A stretch of DNA of 64,000 nucleotides from Lateolabrax maculatus (taxonomy: Eukaryota > Chordata > Actinopteri > Acropomatiformes > Lateolabracidae). A model generated the notes under the pieces. That model did not search any database and was not told the DNA's origin. It was given only the letters and a program-made list of their open reading frames with translations. The DNA lies in contig CM062210.1 in NCBI GenBank assembly GCA_031216445.1, forward strand, positions 20,274,501-20,338,500, in the 5' to 3' direction. The translations under genes were made by a program, and so were the position numbers. The first letter of the stretch is position 1. Every line of letters starts with the position of its first letter. Shown in pieces: positions 1-10,799 of this stretch.

Positions 1-1
1 C

Positions 2-1043
2 CTGGACCCTTACCAGTTTGCATTCAGAACCAACAGAACCACAGAGGATGCCATCTACGTCTTCACACATCTTGGAAATACCAACACCTGCATCAGAATG
101 CTGTTTGTTGATTTCAGCACAATCTCCCCCATGAAATTTATTGGCAAACTTAGCACTCTGGGCTTGAGTACTACACTCTGCAACTGGATTTTGGACTTCC
201 TCACAAACAAACCCATGACAGTCCAGATTGGTGATCACACCTCCTCCACTCTAATGCTGAGCCCCTTCCTGTTCACACTGTACACCTACAACTGCAACCC
301 CTGAAATTAAGAGAACTCGGACAACACCATCATTGGCCGGAGTACAAGCAATGATGAGAATTCATATTGGGAGGGTATCTACAACCTTGTAGATTGGTGC
401 TCAAGAACAACCTGCTGTTCAATGTCAGCAAAAACAAGGAGCTGATTGTTTATTTTAGAAAAATGCAGGGAAAGACACACACACCCTGTCTACATCAGTG
501 GAGCTGAGGTGGAGCAGGCGAACAGTTTTAAGTTCCTGGGAATCAGCATCACAGAGAACCTGTCATTGTCCTCTCACATCTCCACCCTGTTTTAGAAAGC
601 TCAGAAACAGCTGTAGCTCTTAAGGAAACTTAAGAAAGCAAACATCCCACGCCAAGTTCTTGTCAACTTTTACAGAGGAGCAATAGAAAACATCACTAAC
701 TGGCATGGGATGGGCACGACCCAGGACAGGAGGGCTCTGCCGCGGCTGATTAAAACTGCCCAGAACATCATTAGTCCCCATCTACAGAGCATCAGTGGTA
801 TTGGTGAGGTGACTGCAGAGTCCAAAGGGTATTAAAAGACCAAACCCACCCCAGCGACAACCTGTTCACCCTGCTGCCGTCTGGCAAGAGATACAGAAGT
901 ATCTGCTGCTGTACCTCCAGACTACAGAGCAGCTTCTTTCCTCAGCCTGTGACACTCCAAAAGTAGCAAAATTGGACTATATCCGCATTTCTTTGTACAT
1001 CCCTGTGTTGTAGAATGACAATAAATTAACCTTGTCTCCTTAA
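2..1043 (+). pseudogene. CR1-group LINE reverse transcriptase remnant with 3' end
   Basis: Decayed 3' part of a non-LTR retrotransposon ORF2. The frame is open from base 2 to 304 and reads the finger/palm region (PYQFAFRTNRTTEDAI, then LFVDFSTI, then LCNWILDFLTNKP), the usual RT blocks around motif A. The segment that should carry the GAPQGC motif is missing: the frame jumps from TLML straight to SPFLFTLYTY. Further RT and C-terminal blocks follow in shifted frames: NVSKNKELIVYFRK, then SFKFLGISI, then NLFTLLPSGKRYRS near 860-905. The YADD box is reduced to a short SDNT remnant. The 3' end near 1010-1040 (tgtgttgtagaatgacaataaa) resembles those of the two deleted LINE copies at 36.2 and 59.5 kb. 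The 5' side runs off the window. The CR1-group (Rex1/Babar-like) label is provisional; that this is a dead RT is clear. Confidence 0.8.
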
Positions 1044-1507
1044 AGATGCACTTTAGATTTTTCTTCTTCAGTATTTCAAAGTGAATGAGATGCGTTCTGA
1101 CCCGGAGCACAAGAAAAACTCAAATTATGGGGAAGTATACAGAAAAACCATTTCCACAAATCTTAACCAGGGCAAATAAGTCAAATCCCTGCTTGACAAA
1201 TGTGAGTTTTTACAATTCCTTATGACAAAAAATTAATTTGCACCACATAAGTATCACACTCCTCTCTCGAGCGTCTAGCAGCAATTAAAGCCCAACTATT
1301 GAAAGTCACTGGAAACAAAACATTCTTCTTCTGCTCCACGTAGATCATAAACCCTTATATATAAAGACAACTCATCGAAATTGGTTGAGAAATGTTAACG
1401 TTATAGTGCTTTTTAACCAGAACAAACAAAGGTCCCCCGTTTACTTGTATTTGTTTACAGGCCAGTCTTGCCCCGTTCAATATGGTCGTCAACATATTGG
1501 CCAACAG

Positions 1508-1671
1508 TCAAGTCAAGTCAATTTTATTTGTATAGCGCCAAATCATAATAAAAATTTATCTCAAGACGCTTTTCACATAGAGTAGATCTACACCATACTC
1601 TTTAAAATATTATTTACAGAGACCCAACAGTTCCCACCATGAGGGCTCTGGGTGGGCGGCCATCTGCATCG
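1508..1671 (-). mobile_element. L2 3'-end fragment (copy 1)
   Basis: On the minus strand this matches the last bases of the L2 family found complete at 26.2-30.8 kb: a TTGAC-repeat tail, the ctatacaaataaaattgac terminus, and the segment reading gagtatggtctagacc. Relative to the other copies it has an internal gap: the stretch between the ccaccatgag segment and the ggctctgggtgggcgg segment is lost. It is severely 5'-truncated, as is typical of target-primed LINE insertion, and carries no coding sequence. Confidence 0.85.
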
Positions 1672-3587
1672 ACAGTCAATGCAGCATCTACGTATATATG
1701 TCTATGGGCAGTGCAGCCAAGGGGTTCATTGCTAAAAAGATTCCCCAAGGGATCTGTGGCAGTGGAGGGATGGTTCTGAGGTGGAAAAAAAACAAAACGT
1801 GTGACCTGAAAAGTGGTGCTGTGTGGTCAGGCCAGATTTCAGTCCCCACACTGTGTCCCCACACACTCCACACTGACTTTGGCCAAAGTAAGGCAGAAGA
1901 AAATAGACTCGTCCAAACACTCTTAAAGTCACAGCTGCATGTGGGAAGTCCACCACCATGAAGAGAAGTGAACTGAAACTATGTCCCGTCAGACATGCAT
2001 GAGTTGGACGACAAAAACATGAAACGCAGAGTGCAGTCAGGGTATTGAGATACAAAATTAGAAAGGCTTTAAAGCAGCCCGTCTGTCTGCTAACCACGAC
2101 CTCCTGCCCCCGCTTTCCTCTTCATAATTTTCTAATTGTATCATTAAAAAACAAGCCAAATCTAAGAAAGCCTCCTCTCATTTAGATGATCAAGCAGCGA
2201 GAAGATGCTGCACGCAGTTCATTTCATTGCTCTGTGTGAACCTCATGAACATGAAGCTGATGTTTCAATTCTCATTATTGCCTGACCGTGTGATTGAGAC
2301 TGGCTGTGATCATGAGTGAGTCACACTCCCCATAATGAGGCTCCAGCAGACTCTTAGAGGTTAGCAGAGGTGCCATCTCGACGCCAGTGGCTAATTGACG
2401 ATTATGTACAGTACACGGTCTGGGCAAAATCATTCATTTTAATGGGGTGATTATTGGCAGGAAAGACATGTGGCCGAGAGGCCCCTACGGTGGCCTCTGA
2501 GGAACAGTCTGACACCGGAGGGCTTTACATCAGTGAGTGAGGTGAGTTCACCATGGTGATCTAATCTCCTGGCAGGAACTATCAGGGGAACGAAAACAAG
2601 TTTAATTTCCTGTGTCTTAGAGTCAGGATATGTACCTTGCTTTAGAGAGGTGTTACTGAGGCTGACAAGGGAAAAAAAGGGAACGGCAGCCACACAGGCA
2701 GACACCGCTGATATTATCACATTTTAATATTGCTCTCCACCTAACTGCACTGCTGTTCTAATTGGATCCATAGCAACATATCTGGTGCTCTATTATCTGT
2801 CTGTGGAGCATCAGATGCGCAGGGCCGCGTGCTCCAGGCTGATATCTGTTACTCTGTGAGCATGGGAAAAACAAGGATGTGATTTCACAACACTAGCGGG
2901 CTTTAAAGTACCAGTTACCACACATACATCTCACCATTAGTTAAGTGTGAAACTTTGCCAGTCCTGTCCTCATTAAAGCTGTACGGTGGGCTTTATATTC
3001 CGTTTGAAACAGGTCAGATGAGAGGGTTATTTCACACCAGGGTTTGGACTTTTGGAAGACTGATGCCCATTAATTTAAAATGGAATCTGACAGTACACTA
3101 GCAGATAGTCAGGGCCCCCTGTGTCAAATCTGCTTAAAAACAGCTTCATTGAAAAATAGAATAATTTCACAAAAAATTAACTTATTAAAGAGTACTTTAG
3201 TACATGCGTTAAGTGAGTTGAGTGAATATACAGTAGGCTATATACAGTCACTTTATTATTCTATCAATTGATCCTGGTCCCAGTCTAAAGTATATTGCTC
3301 ATTGACAAGCGTGTTCTTTGACTTATTCCAGAAAAGACCACACATGAACACATCCAGTGTGTGGACACACAATGTGCTATAAACAAAAACCCTTTATAGT
3401 GTTTGGGGCAAATTTATAGTACATCCTCCCTACCATTTATACACATCATCTATTCTGTTTGAAGTCTGAAAGCACCACCTGGCTGGATCACATCTGTAAT
3501 GTTATATTTCACTAAAATGAACACATCCTTCAGCCTCCTGGATTCTTTTTTTATTGGCCCACAGTCAGAATGTACAAACAGTTCTCT
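1672..3587. other. Non-genic stretch with a candidate conserved block
   Basis: No credible ORF or known repeat. Overlapping ORFs on both strands at 1.7-2.1 kb have no recognisable domain. Bases about 2190-2720 look unlike decayed repeat: complex and of balanced composition, with several TAAT-type homeodomain-like cores (ggctaattgacgattatg near 2390, cattttaatggggtgattat near 2435). This is only a compositional impression; conservation cannot be tested here. Confidence 0.3.
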
Positions 3588-3742
3588 ATATTGTTAGGTA
3601 TGGTGTTCGTCAAGGCTCTTCAGGTGTCTTCAGCCCAGTACTTTCTGCCACCTATGTGCTCTCTGTTGATAAACTAATCCATTGCACTTGCACACATTTT
3701 TCTACTCCCATGCAGATGGGTATCAGCTCTATGTCGTAAGCA
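3588..3742 (+). pseudogene. Short L2-like RT remnant
   Basis: A stretch of about 150 bp reads as a degraded L2-type RT core: YGVRQGSSG corresponds to the family YGVPQGS block (motif B region). After a frame change, HTFFYSHADGYQLYV corresponds to the FHCYADDTQLYL block seen in the L2 copies at 29.3 and 50.9 kb. The catalytic YADD is changed to HADG, so it is inactive. Flanking bases show no further LINE similarity that I can recognise. Short length limits confidence. Confidence 0.55.
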
Positions 3743-5314
3743 GTCACTGTGTGCAGATATTTGTGACTGAGACGCACCACAAACGTGATTGTGCAGCAAC
3801 ATGGAAGGAGAAAAACAGGACATGGTTCAGCTCTCCAGCTGTGAGCAGCCGCTCAAGTCACAGTGGCCAACCATGTGCTTTTTTTTGCAAATGAGAATCA
3901 ATGACAGCTTGACGCTTTGCCTCTCAAATGTGTGTGTGTAGGGTTCGAGTCATGCATGTAGCTAACGTAGAGATCTACTTCCAGCACACCAAACACACTT
4001 CCTATTCATCTGCACACGTTTATTTACAAATGTAAGGCAGTAGGTTTCTGAACACTAGGTTGGAAGGAGCCAACGAGAGAAGCTGGTTTGTGCTTGCAGC
4101 TTTATGGACTGCAAGAATAGAGCACTAAGATAGACGCTGAACAGTGTTTAAAAAAAAAAGAAATTGTGTGGATGCGATGTGGCTGCCGCTAGGTGTTACT
4201 AAATACCTTAGTGTGTAATGATGTGGAATTTGATCCAATTCTTAATATGGTAAGCGTTGTTAAGGGCTCCCTTTACCATAGCAACAGTAAGTATGTAATA
4301 AGGGGCCAATAAATATTTTGGTCTAAGCCTAGCTCACACTTCCTCAACTCTTGGAGCTGTTCTTGCCATCCACCGCACACACTGAAGGCCTTCTGTTTTT
4401 TTCGCTTGTTTGGCGATGTCTTAACAAGGTCTCCTCTGCAATAGAATCCAAAACAAAATGTTGGCCTAATTGGCGCTGGTTAATAAGTTTATTTCGGGCA
4501 CATGCTCGGGTGCCTTTATTATAGCTCAGAGGGGTCTCGTATTCTCCCAGGGCTTTTGTGAGAAATTAAATGAAGAATACATTGCGCTAATGAAGCTGCA
4601 AAGGGAATATTAGAGAAAGAGATTGATCAAAGAGAGAGTCTGTCGTTTTAAAGGTTACTTAGCATGGTGTGACTTGATTTTCAATTTCCTGTTGCCCAGG
4701 ATTTGGCCTCTAAATCCTTCTAAAGAATCAACATATTTAGCTCTCTAATGAATACTGTAGTCTCATTTCGCATTCGGCATTCTGTGTGAGCGACGGATGT
4801 GTGGATAGCTGCAATATGGCCATATGGACATGATTCACTAAGTGTTTTGGAAGACTTTAAAATAACTTGATATGAAATTGCTTGTTGGTTTTGTCAGAAA
4901 TGTGTATCGTGGAAATATAACTCTCCTTGATGAGGTGCAGGAATTGATGTTCATTATGAGACAGAGGGAGAGATAAACATGGAAATATTTGAAATGACTG
5001 AAAATGTGTTTCTTTGGTGTTTTATTCATAGAAATGTTTCATTTTTATGAGGAAAAGTTGTTTCTTACAGTATCCACAGGATGCAGTTTTGTGATTTTTA
5101 GGTGTAGTTTCCCATTGCTTGGGGTTGGGAGCCATCGTGTGATCACTGGTAGAACGTTTCATAGATCTGATGTACTATTAGTGCCAACATATTGTAATAG
5201 AAATAAAATAGGCTAGCAGTAACATTAACATTTTTATATCATCCACTTCAAACCTGCTTAAATCTGAAAATAAATTTTAAAAAGTGATTTTTCTGTTTAG
5301 GTAAATATATAGAT
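3743..5314. other. Non-genic stretch with a candidate conserved block
   Basis: No supported gene. About 4480-4790 is complex, non-repetitive sequence with a TCF/LEF-like site (gatcaaag near 4625) and several AT-rich homeodomain-like cores (ttaataag, ctaatga, gctctctaatga). I read it as a candidate conserved non-coding element, unproven. The rest is AT-rich with a short poly-A run near 4150. Confidence 0.3.
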
Positions 5315-5438
5315 CTCTAGACCCCAGTAGAAGTTTAGAATGTTGCTGCAGTTCACTGAGAATTCTCACTTAAATTAGCAATTTTCTACACAATCCAAAC
5401 AAATAGCTCTATCTCAAAAACTAAAAGAAATTGACAGT
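5315..5438 (+). repeat. Dispersed repeat C, copy 1
   Basis: About 124 bp starting ctctagaccccagtagaag and ending aaattgacagtca recurs in the same orientation at 35039-35166 with only scattered substitutions. Both edges are sharp: the flanks are unrelated. No TIR, tRNA head or coding potential is visible, so the class is unknown. Confidence 0.7.
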
Positions 5439-8061
5439 CACAAGTTTCACAATGTCGGACTCAAACCCAGGCTGCCGCAATAAGGACTCACATAAATGGA
5501 ATCTGTCCGGGGCACCCCCACTGATGTGTTTGTAAAAGTTTTTGGACAACAAGGGAGCTCAGTGGAGAGAAGGAAGATACAGTTTATCAAGCCTTGATAC
5601 ACACAAAATACTTGTTAGTAGATACGTTCATGGGATTTGTCGACAGTGAAAAAATTTAGAATCTGGCTGACCTGATCCTTTATAGAGCAATGGATGGGCT
5701 CTGTCAGTATTGATGGACGCACTACAATTCTTCTGGTCACAAAGGAATTAAAAAATGTAGATTTAGGAACAAGTCTTCATGTTTTCATGTTTCACACATG
5801 GAAGTAATAGAGAAGAGTAAAATAACCAACACTGCTTCCTAGAAATTGCATTTCTATCCTACTAATCTGAAAGAGTAAATATGCTCTGGGAAAAAAGTAA
5901 AGACACCCAGATTTAGCTTTTTATCCACATGACAAGAAAATCTTGCCGTCTTCTTCTTCTCTGCCTTTGTTGGCACATCAGGGACACTGGGAGTCAGGCA
6001 GAGTTGGGGGTACTGAGAGAAACTCACTCTATATAATGATGTCATACTAAATGCAGGATGCTATTCATGGATTTTGAATTCATTTAAATGACCAGGACAA
6101 TTTATATTTGATAATTACTAACAACACTTTGCAACCATTTTTGGAACGGTTTACAGTCAGCAAACTCGAACACCAATCATACCGACCAAATGAAACCTAA
6201 TCAAGAAAAAGACATACACAATCGTACACAATGTGCAACATACAGTATAGTGAAATGCTTAGGTGCTTAGCTTCAGAAGGAGTCAAACAATTAGATAAAT
6301 AAAATATAACAAAGATTAATCAATAAAATAGATAAAATTAAATAGAACTATGTAAAATAGCATAGAAATAAACAGTAAAACAATGAAAAATATGATCATT
6401 AATGATTTTCGATATGGGAACAACTAACAACTAACATGTGAGAACTGTAAGAATCGGAAGCGGGAGCGGGACAGCGATGAGAGATGCAGCCCATGGCCTG
6501 GTTATCAGAGTTTCAAAAATGCAGCACCGTGAGGACATAGACCTTTCAAACAGAAGACAGGTGCATAACGCAGATCTACCGCACACTGAACCAGTTCACC
6601 CTGCTTGTCACTGTTAGCAGAGACTCCAGACTGCAGGCTGGTTCACACACTTCACTGATAAACCAAAGAGTTATACAGAGTAACATAAGGCTTCATGATC
6701 AAAGAACCTGCTAAATAAGTGATTAGATACAAGTATCCTTCAGATTTCAAAAGGCTAGTGCTGCATGATGAGTCATGATGCTGGTGGCACTGTGATGTCA
6801 TTGTCAGAAGATGCTGTCACCACAACACTGATCAGTAATTGGATGAAACATGCACATGCAAGGGAGGGGAATGATAGTTTTCTTACTGGATGAAACGAAC
6901 CGGAGGGTGTTGCCTTTTGAGTTTTAAAATACTGTAGAAGAAAGTGAGAAAATTTAGTAGTTTAGTGTTGAATTATCGACTCAACTCCATGTCACACTTT
7001 GATAGAAAAAGCACTGTGATCAAAGTCATTAAATATGATACATTAAATGTTCTTAGAAATCAAAAGTGAGAGAAGAAATTCTACATGAGCATCAGATGTA
7101 TTACTCTCTAAAGGTTGAGTATGTGCTTCCTCTGATGATACCCTCACACAGTCAAGTGGAACAAAAGCTTAAATAATGGAAACTCACATTCTTAAAATAA
7201 GATATTAAAACAGTTCTTTGTAGTGAACAAAAGGATTTCAGGCTCTGCACTGTGACTTTAATACTGTGTGATTGTTAGCTAGCTGAGGATATCCTCATTA
7301 TATATCAGGTTAGACTTCTGAGCAGAACACACAGGGACTGTTGGATGTGAAAATGTTCCAAATGTTCCAGCAAAGATTAGAATTCAAATCCCTTTATGGA
7401 GTCATAAAGGTGTGGAAAACACAATCATTAAATATGTATCCGTTGGAAATCCACTCAGTTTGGAATCAAAGACTTTGAAAAGAAGAAAAAGTGTTGTTGT
7501 TTTTTTTTTTTTTAAAGGAACACAAGCATTGCTGCACAGTCTGATTCATTTAATCTGGCCCTCCTGCAGGGAGCATGTTCCCAAGAGACACCGTCTGGGT
7601 TTGTTGGCTAATTGGGATGATTTAACCAGAGAAATCTGTACAGGGGAAAGAGTCTGGCTCACTCTTTCTGCTGTGCTGGAAGGAAACCAAACATTTACAT
7701 GCTCATTATCATCCGTCAGCGTTCTAAAAATAATGTGCGGCCATCACAGGGTTATGGAAGTGTTGCTTGAGATGAGACCACATCTCTTACATATTCTTTC
7801 ATCAATCTTAGTTCACATCAGAACATGACATGATCTGTGTTTTAAAGCTTAGCGTTTTCTGATCATGTAGGTTATATCCACTACTTCATGTCGATACTTT
7901 CTACTGCATAGTTTAATTCTATCACATCCATCAAATCAGAACAAAAATAACAAAGAATCAGGGTGTTCTTTGAAACAATATAAAAATGATGGGATACTAA
8001 AAGTGAAATCAAGATCCCATACAGTGACTGAGCTTGTTAAAGACAGCGGCTTCAATACACA
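5439..8061. other. Non-genic AT-rich stretch
   Basis: No supported gene. About 5470-5670 may be a diverged piece of dispersed repeat B: the phrase gggatttgtcgacagtgaaaa near 5633 parallels gggatttgttgacaataag near 62698. Bases 6280-6400 are very AT-rich. A T-run at 7499-7515 precedes a 138-codon ORF ending at 7828 that has no recognisable domain. Confidence 0.35.
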
Positions 8062-8986
8062 GTAGGGTTGTAATGGTACACGTATTCCTACCAAAAGTAG
8101 TAGTAATGGCAAACGCAGATAAACCAGAGCTTGAAGATACTCCAGCATCATTAAAGTCTCCTGTGTGGAAAAATTACTAGTTTCTCAGTTAACTGCAATG
8201 ACGACGGACAGAGAAAGGCGGAGCGGAGTAGAGCTATATGCCGGAGTTCTGCCTGCCCCCGAGAAGAGAACTGCATGCATTTTGCTGGAGCGCGCGAGGC
8301 TACAGCAACAGTGATCAATGTTGTAATCATTTCTATGGCAATGTAGCGGTTAAAAACAATAAAATCCTCTTGCGCAGTGTTTGTGTCCATCAATGAGGAG
8401 AAGTGATATGATGTCTACAGTTTATGAACATTTAAAGGCATCAATGTTTTATTAGACTCTGGAGAAGCAGCATGATACGATTCCTCTGAAATGTCCCCGT
8501 CAATATTCCTGAGGGCAAACGTCTTTCTAAATGTGGAAAAATGCCAAACTCTGCCAAACTCAAGCAAATGAAGCATCTGCTGATGACACCATTTTATTCC
8601 TATCAGTTTGATTTGAAGCGTAACGGCCTGAACACATTGTTCAGCAGAACTGATTGTGGCTGCCGAGTAATGAACCCTGTTATTTCAGCTAGGGTCATTG
8701 TAGATCTGATATTCACTCATGTTACAGTGTGGATGCATTACTTGGCGTGTATTTTATTACCAAAGTAAATTTTACTTTTTTATTAGTAGGTTGCAGCAGT
8801 ATTTACAGACTTTTTTATTTAAGTAACAAAGACCCACAGTTTGTTCAGTAAACCACTGTTCAATTAAAAAAAGCTATTTTATGTTTAGTCCTTCTTTTTT
8901 CTCTGCTGTACCGAAAACATACTGAACCATGACTTAAAAACTGAAGTACGAACCGAACCCTAATTTTTGTATACTGTATACCTCAA
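8062..8986. mobile_element. Degraded hAT-like non-autonomous element
   Basis: The left end (tagggttgtaatggtacacg) and right end (taccgaaaacatactgaacc, later gaagtacgaaccgaacccta and tatactgtatacc) resemble the opposed termini of a common fish hAT repeat built from gtaccgaacc-type words. The inverted termini are imperfect and I cannot identify a target duplication. The interior has no transposase blocks. Limits are approximate; the class assignment rests on terminal word similarity only. Confidence 0.4.
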
Positions 8987-9378
8987 ATAGACCGATTGTA
9001 TACCCATTCCAATTACTTGGCTATAATTTACAATATAGCCAATATTGTAATTTTTTTAATATATGTAAATATTAGGACTGTCAATTAGAAAAAATAACAA
9101 ATTGATCGCACAATTTTCTGTGACTAATTGTGATTACATGACTTCATCCAATATGAGATTTTCTCTCTTACAAATTTTAGACCGTGTCTGTTACTTATTT
9201 ATTAAAATTAAGCATTGTTATGCTCTACTGCCCCATAAGACGTCTTCCTATCAAACATCTTTTAAGATGGCCCCAGCGGCGGATTTAGTGATTTGGGGGC
9301 CCTACATAAACTCAGGCATGGGGCCTCCGTTTTGCCATATTTTTACCCTTTGTCTAATAATATGTACGTTGATATTGG

Positions 9379-9741
9379 GAGTGGTAGAAAAGCTACTCAA
9401 AGTAAAAATATTATTCCACAGTCAAGATTCATTCATTTACTCAAGATTTTACTAGGTAAAGAACATCAACAAAGTACTATCAACAAAATGCACTTACATT
9501 TACTTAAAATCTCTTCAAGGTGGAGCTAAGTCTAAATGCTTTCTAAACTGCTGGAGAGTTTAATCTATAATAATGCATCATAATTAATTTGTTAATCATA
9601 CATTTTGTGTGTAACTAGAGAAATGCTGTATACAGGAGTATACAGGAGTAGAGCAACCACTACAACTTTTCCTTCAAAATAGAAGTACCTCGTAACTGTA
9701 ATTAAGAATAATGCTTGTACTTGGTTACATTCCATATTAAG
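9379..9741. mobile_element. MITE-like repeat of the agtaaaagta type
   Basis: Begins gagtggtagaaaagctactc and ends cttgtacttggttacattcc, with many act/agtaaa words between, as in abundant fish MITEs whose ends read agtggtgga and tccaccact. It contains a small tandem duplication (gtatacaggagtatacaggag at 9637-9657). Class and exact limits are uncertain. A separate short hAT-end-like phrase (gcggatttagtgatttggggg) lies just upstream near 9277-9298. Confidence 0.4.
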
Positions 9742-10086
9742 GAGGTTGCTGATTGATAAGACAGAGAACTGATGACTGTTTTTCTATCAGCTCTCTCCTC
9801 ACCTGACTCCTTCTCACTCATACCTACCGACTCCTCTCTCGGCAGGTTGCCTGACCCCTTCAGCTATGTGGTTGTCTGACCACACTGCAGGTAGCTGGAT
9901 GAAAAGAGGCGAAATCAAATCGCTCTGTGGATCTATCTTCTCCTCTTTTCTGCCTCCTCATCTGCAGCTAAAAGCGCCTTCATTTCAGTCCAAAATCCAC
10001 GCTTGCTTCTCCAACCCCAAAAACCCTTTCTATTGTCTCTACCCTCCTTCAGCTTGTGAAAGTGTGGTGCTGACACTGGCGTAGTC

Positions 10087-10790
10087 GTTCCTGGGGAAGG
10101 GAAGTAATATCACCACAGCTCGTTTCTTCACCACTCCCAACCTGGCCATCACCTTATAGTCCAAGAAGACCATCCTGGTTAGCACCCCGGGGAAAAGGAA
10201 GCGCAAGCGGAGCAGTTAAACACAAAGGTGCCAAAACATCCTGATGCGACTCTCATCATCTACCAGTGAAAGCCGAGAAAGAATCTATACATTCTGAACT
10301 CTTTGCGCAGAAGCATGGGCCTCAACGATGGGCCGAAGACGAATTCGGAGTTGGTGACGCTCTATGACAACACTAAGTAAGCTGTGGACATCCTAGTACA
10401 GATGGCATAGTCCGTATTCTATGAGAGGCGATACACATTGATGGCTATATTCTATAACATCCTCGACCTGGCTCGATGCCCACATCCTCTTCCAGCACAG
10501 CAAAATAGCCCAGAGGAAGTTCATGCAGCGACTGGCAGAGGAGCTGAGAGTGGAGTTTATGGAGGGGAAAAGGGCAGCGTGACAGTTGGCATGAGGTCCC
10601 AGTCAGCAGCAGAAGAAACTGCCGGCTGCAGATGCCAAAATGGAGGCAGTGCCAGGTTCCGAAAAGCTGCAATCAAAATAAAAAACACACGATACCTGCT
10701 GCAAATGCTGCAAACCCACGTGTGGGAATTGTGCAAGGAAAGCTGAGGTCACTTGCGTTGACTGTGAATTAAATAGCGAGGCATGATTCT
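10087..10790 (+). pseudogene. piggyBac-type transposase C-terminal fossil
   Basis: Translating across frames gives ordered piggyBac (DDE_Tnp_1_7) blocks: GKGSNITTARFFTTPNLAI near 10094-10152, ATLIIYQ near 10245-10265, GLNDGPKTNSELVTLYDNTK near 10320-10378, a VDILVQMA block after a TAA, then MAIFYNILDLAR near 10441. The C-terminal cysteine-rich zinc-binding region follows at about 10697-10770 (CCKCCKPTC, NCARKAEVTC, VDC). Stops interrupt the frame after DNTK, after QMA and elsewhere, so the gene is dead. The N-terminal DNA-binding part and the first catalytic blocks are not recognisable upstream, and no TTAA-flanked termini were identified. In life such a protein performs cut-and-paste transposition at TTAA. 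Confidence 0.7.
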
Positions 10791-10799
10791 ACAGCCTAA

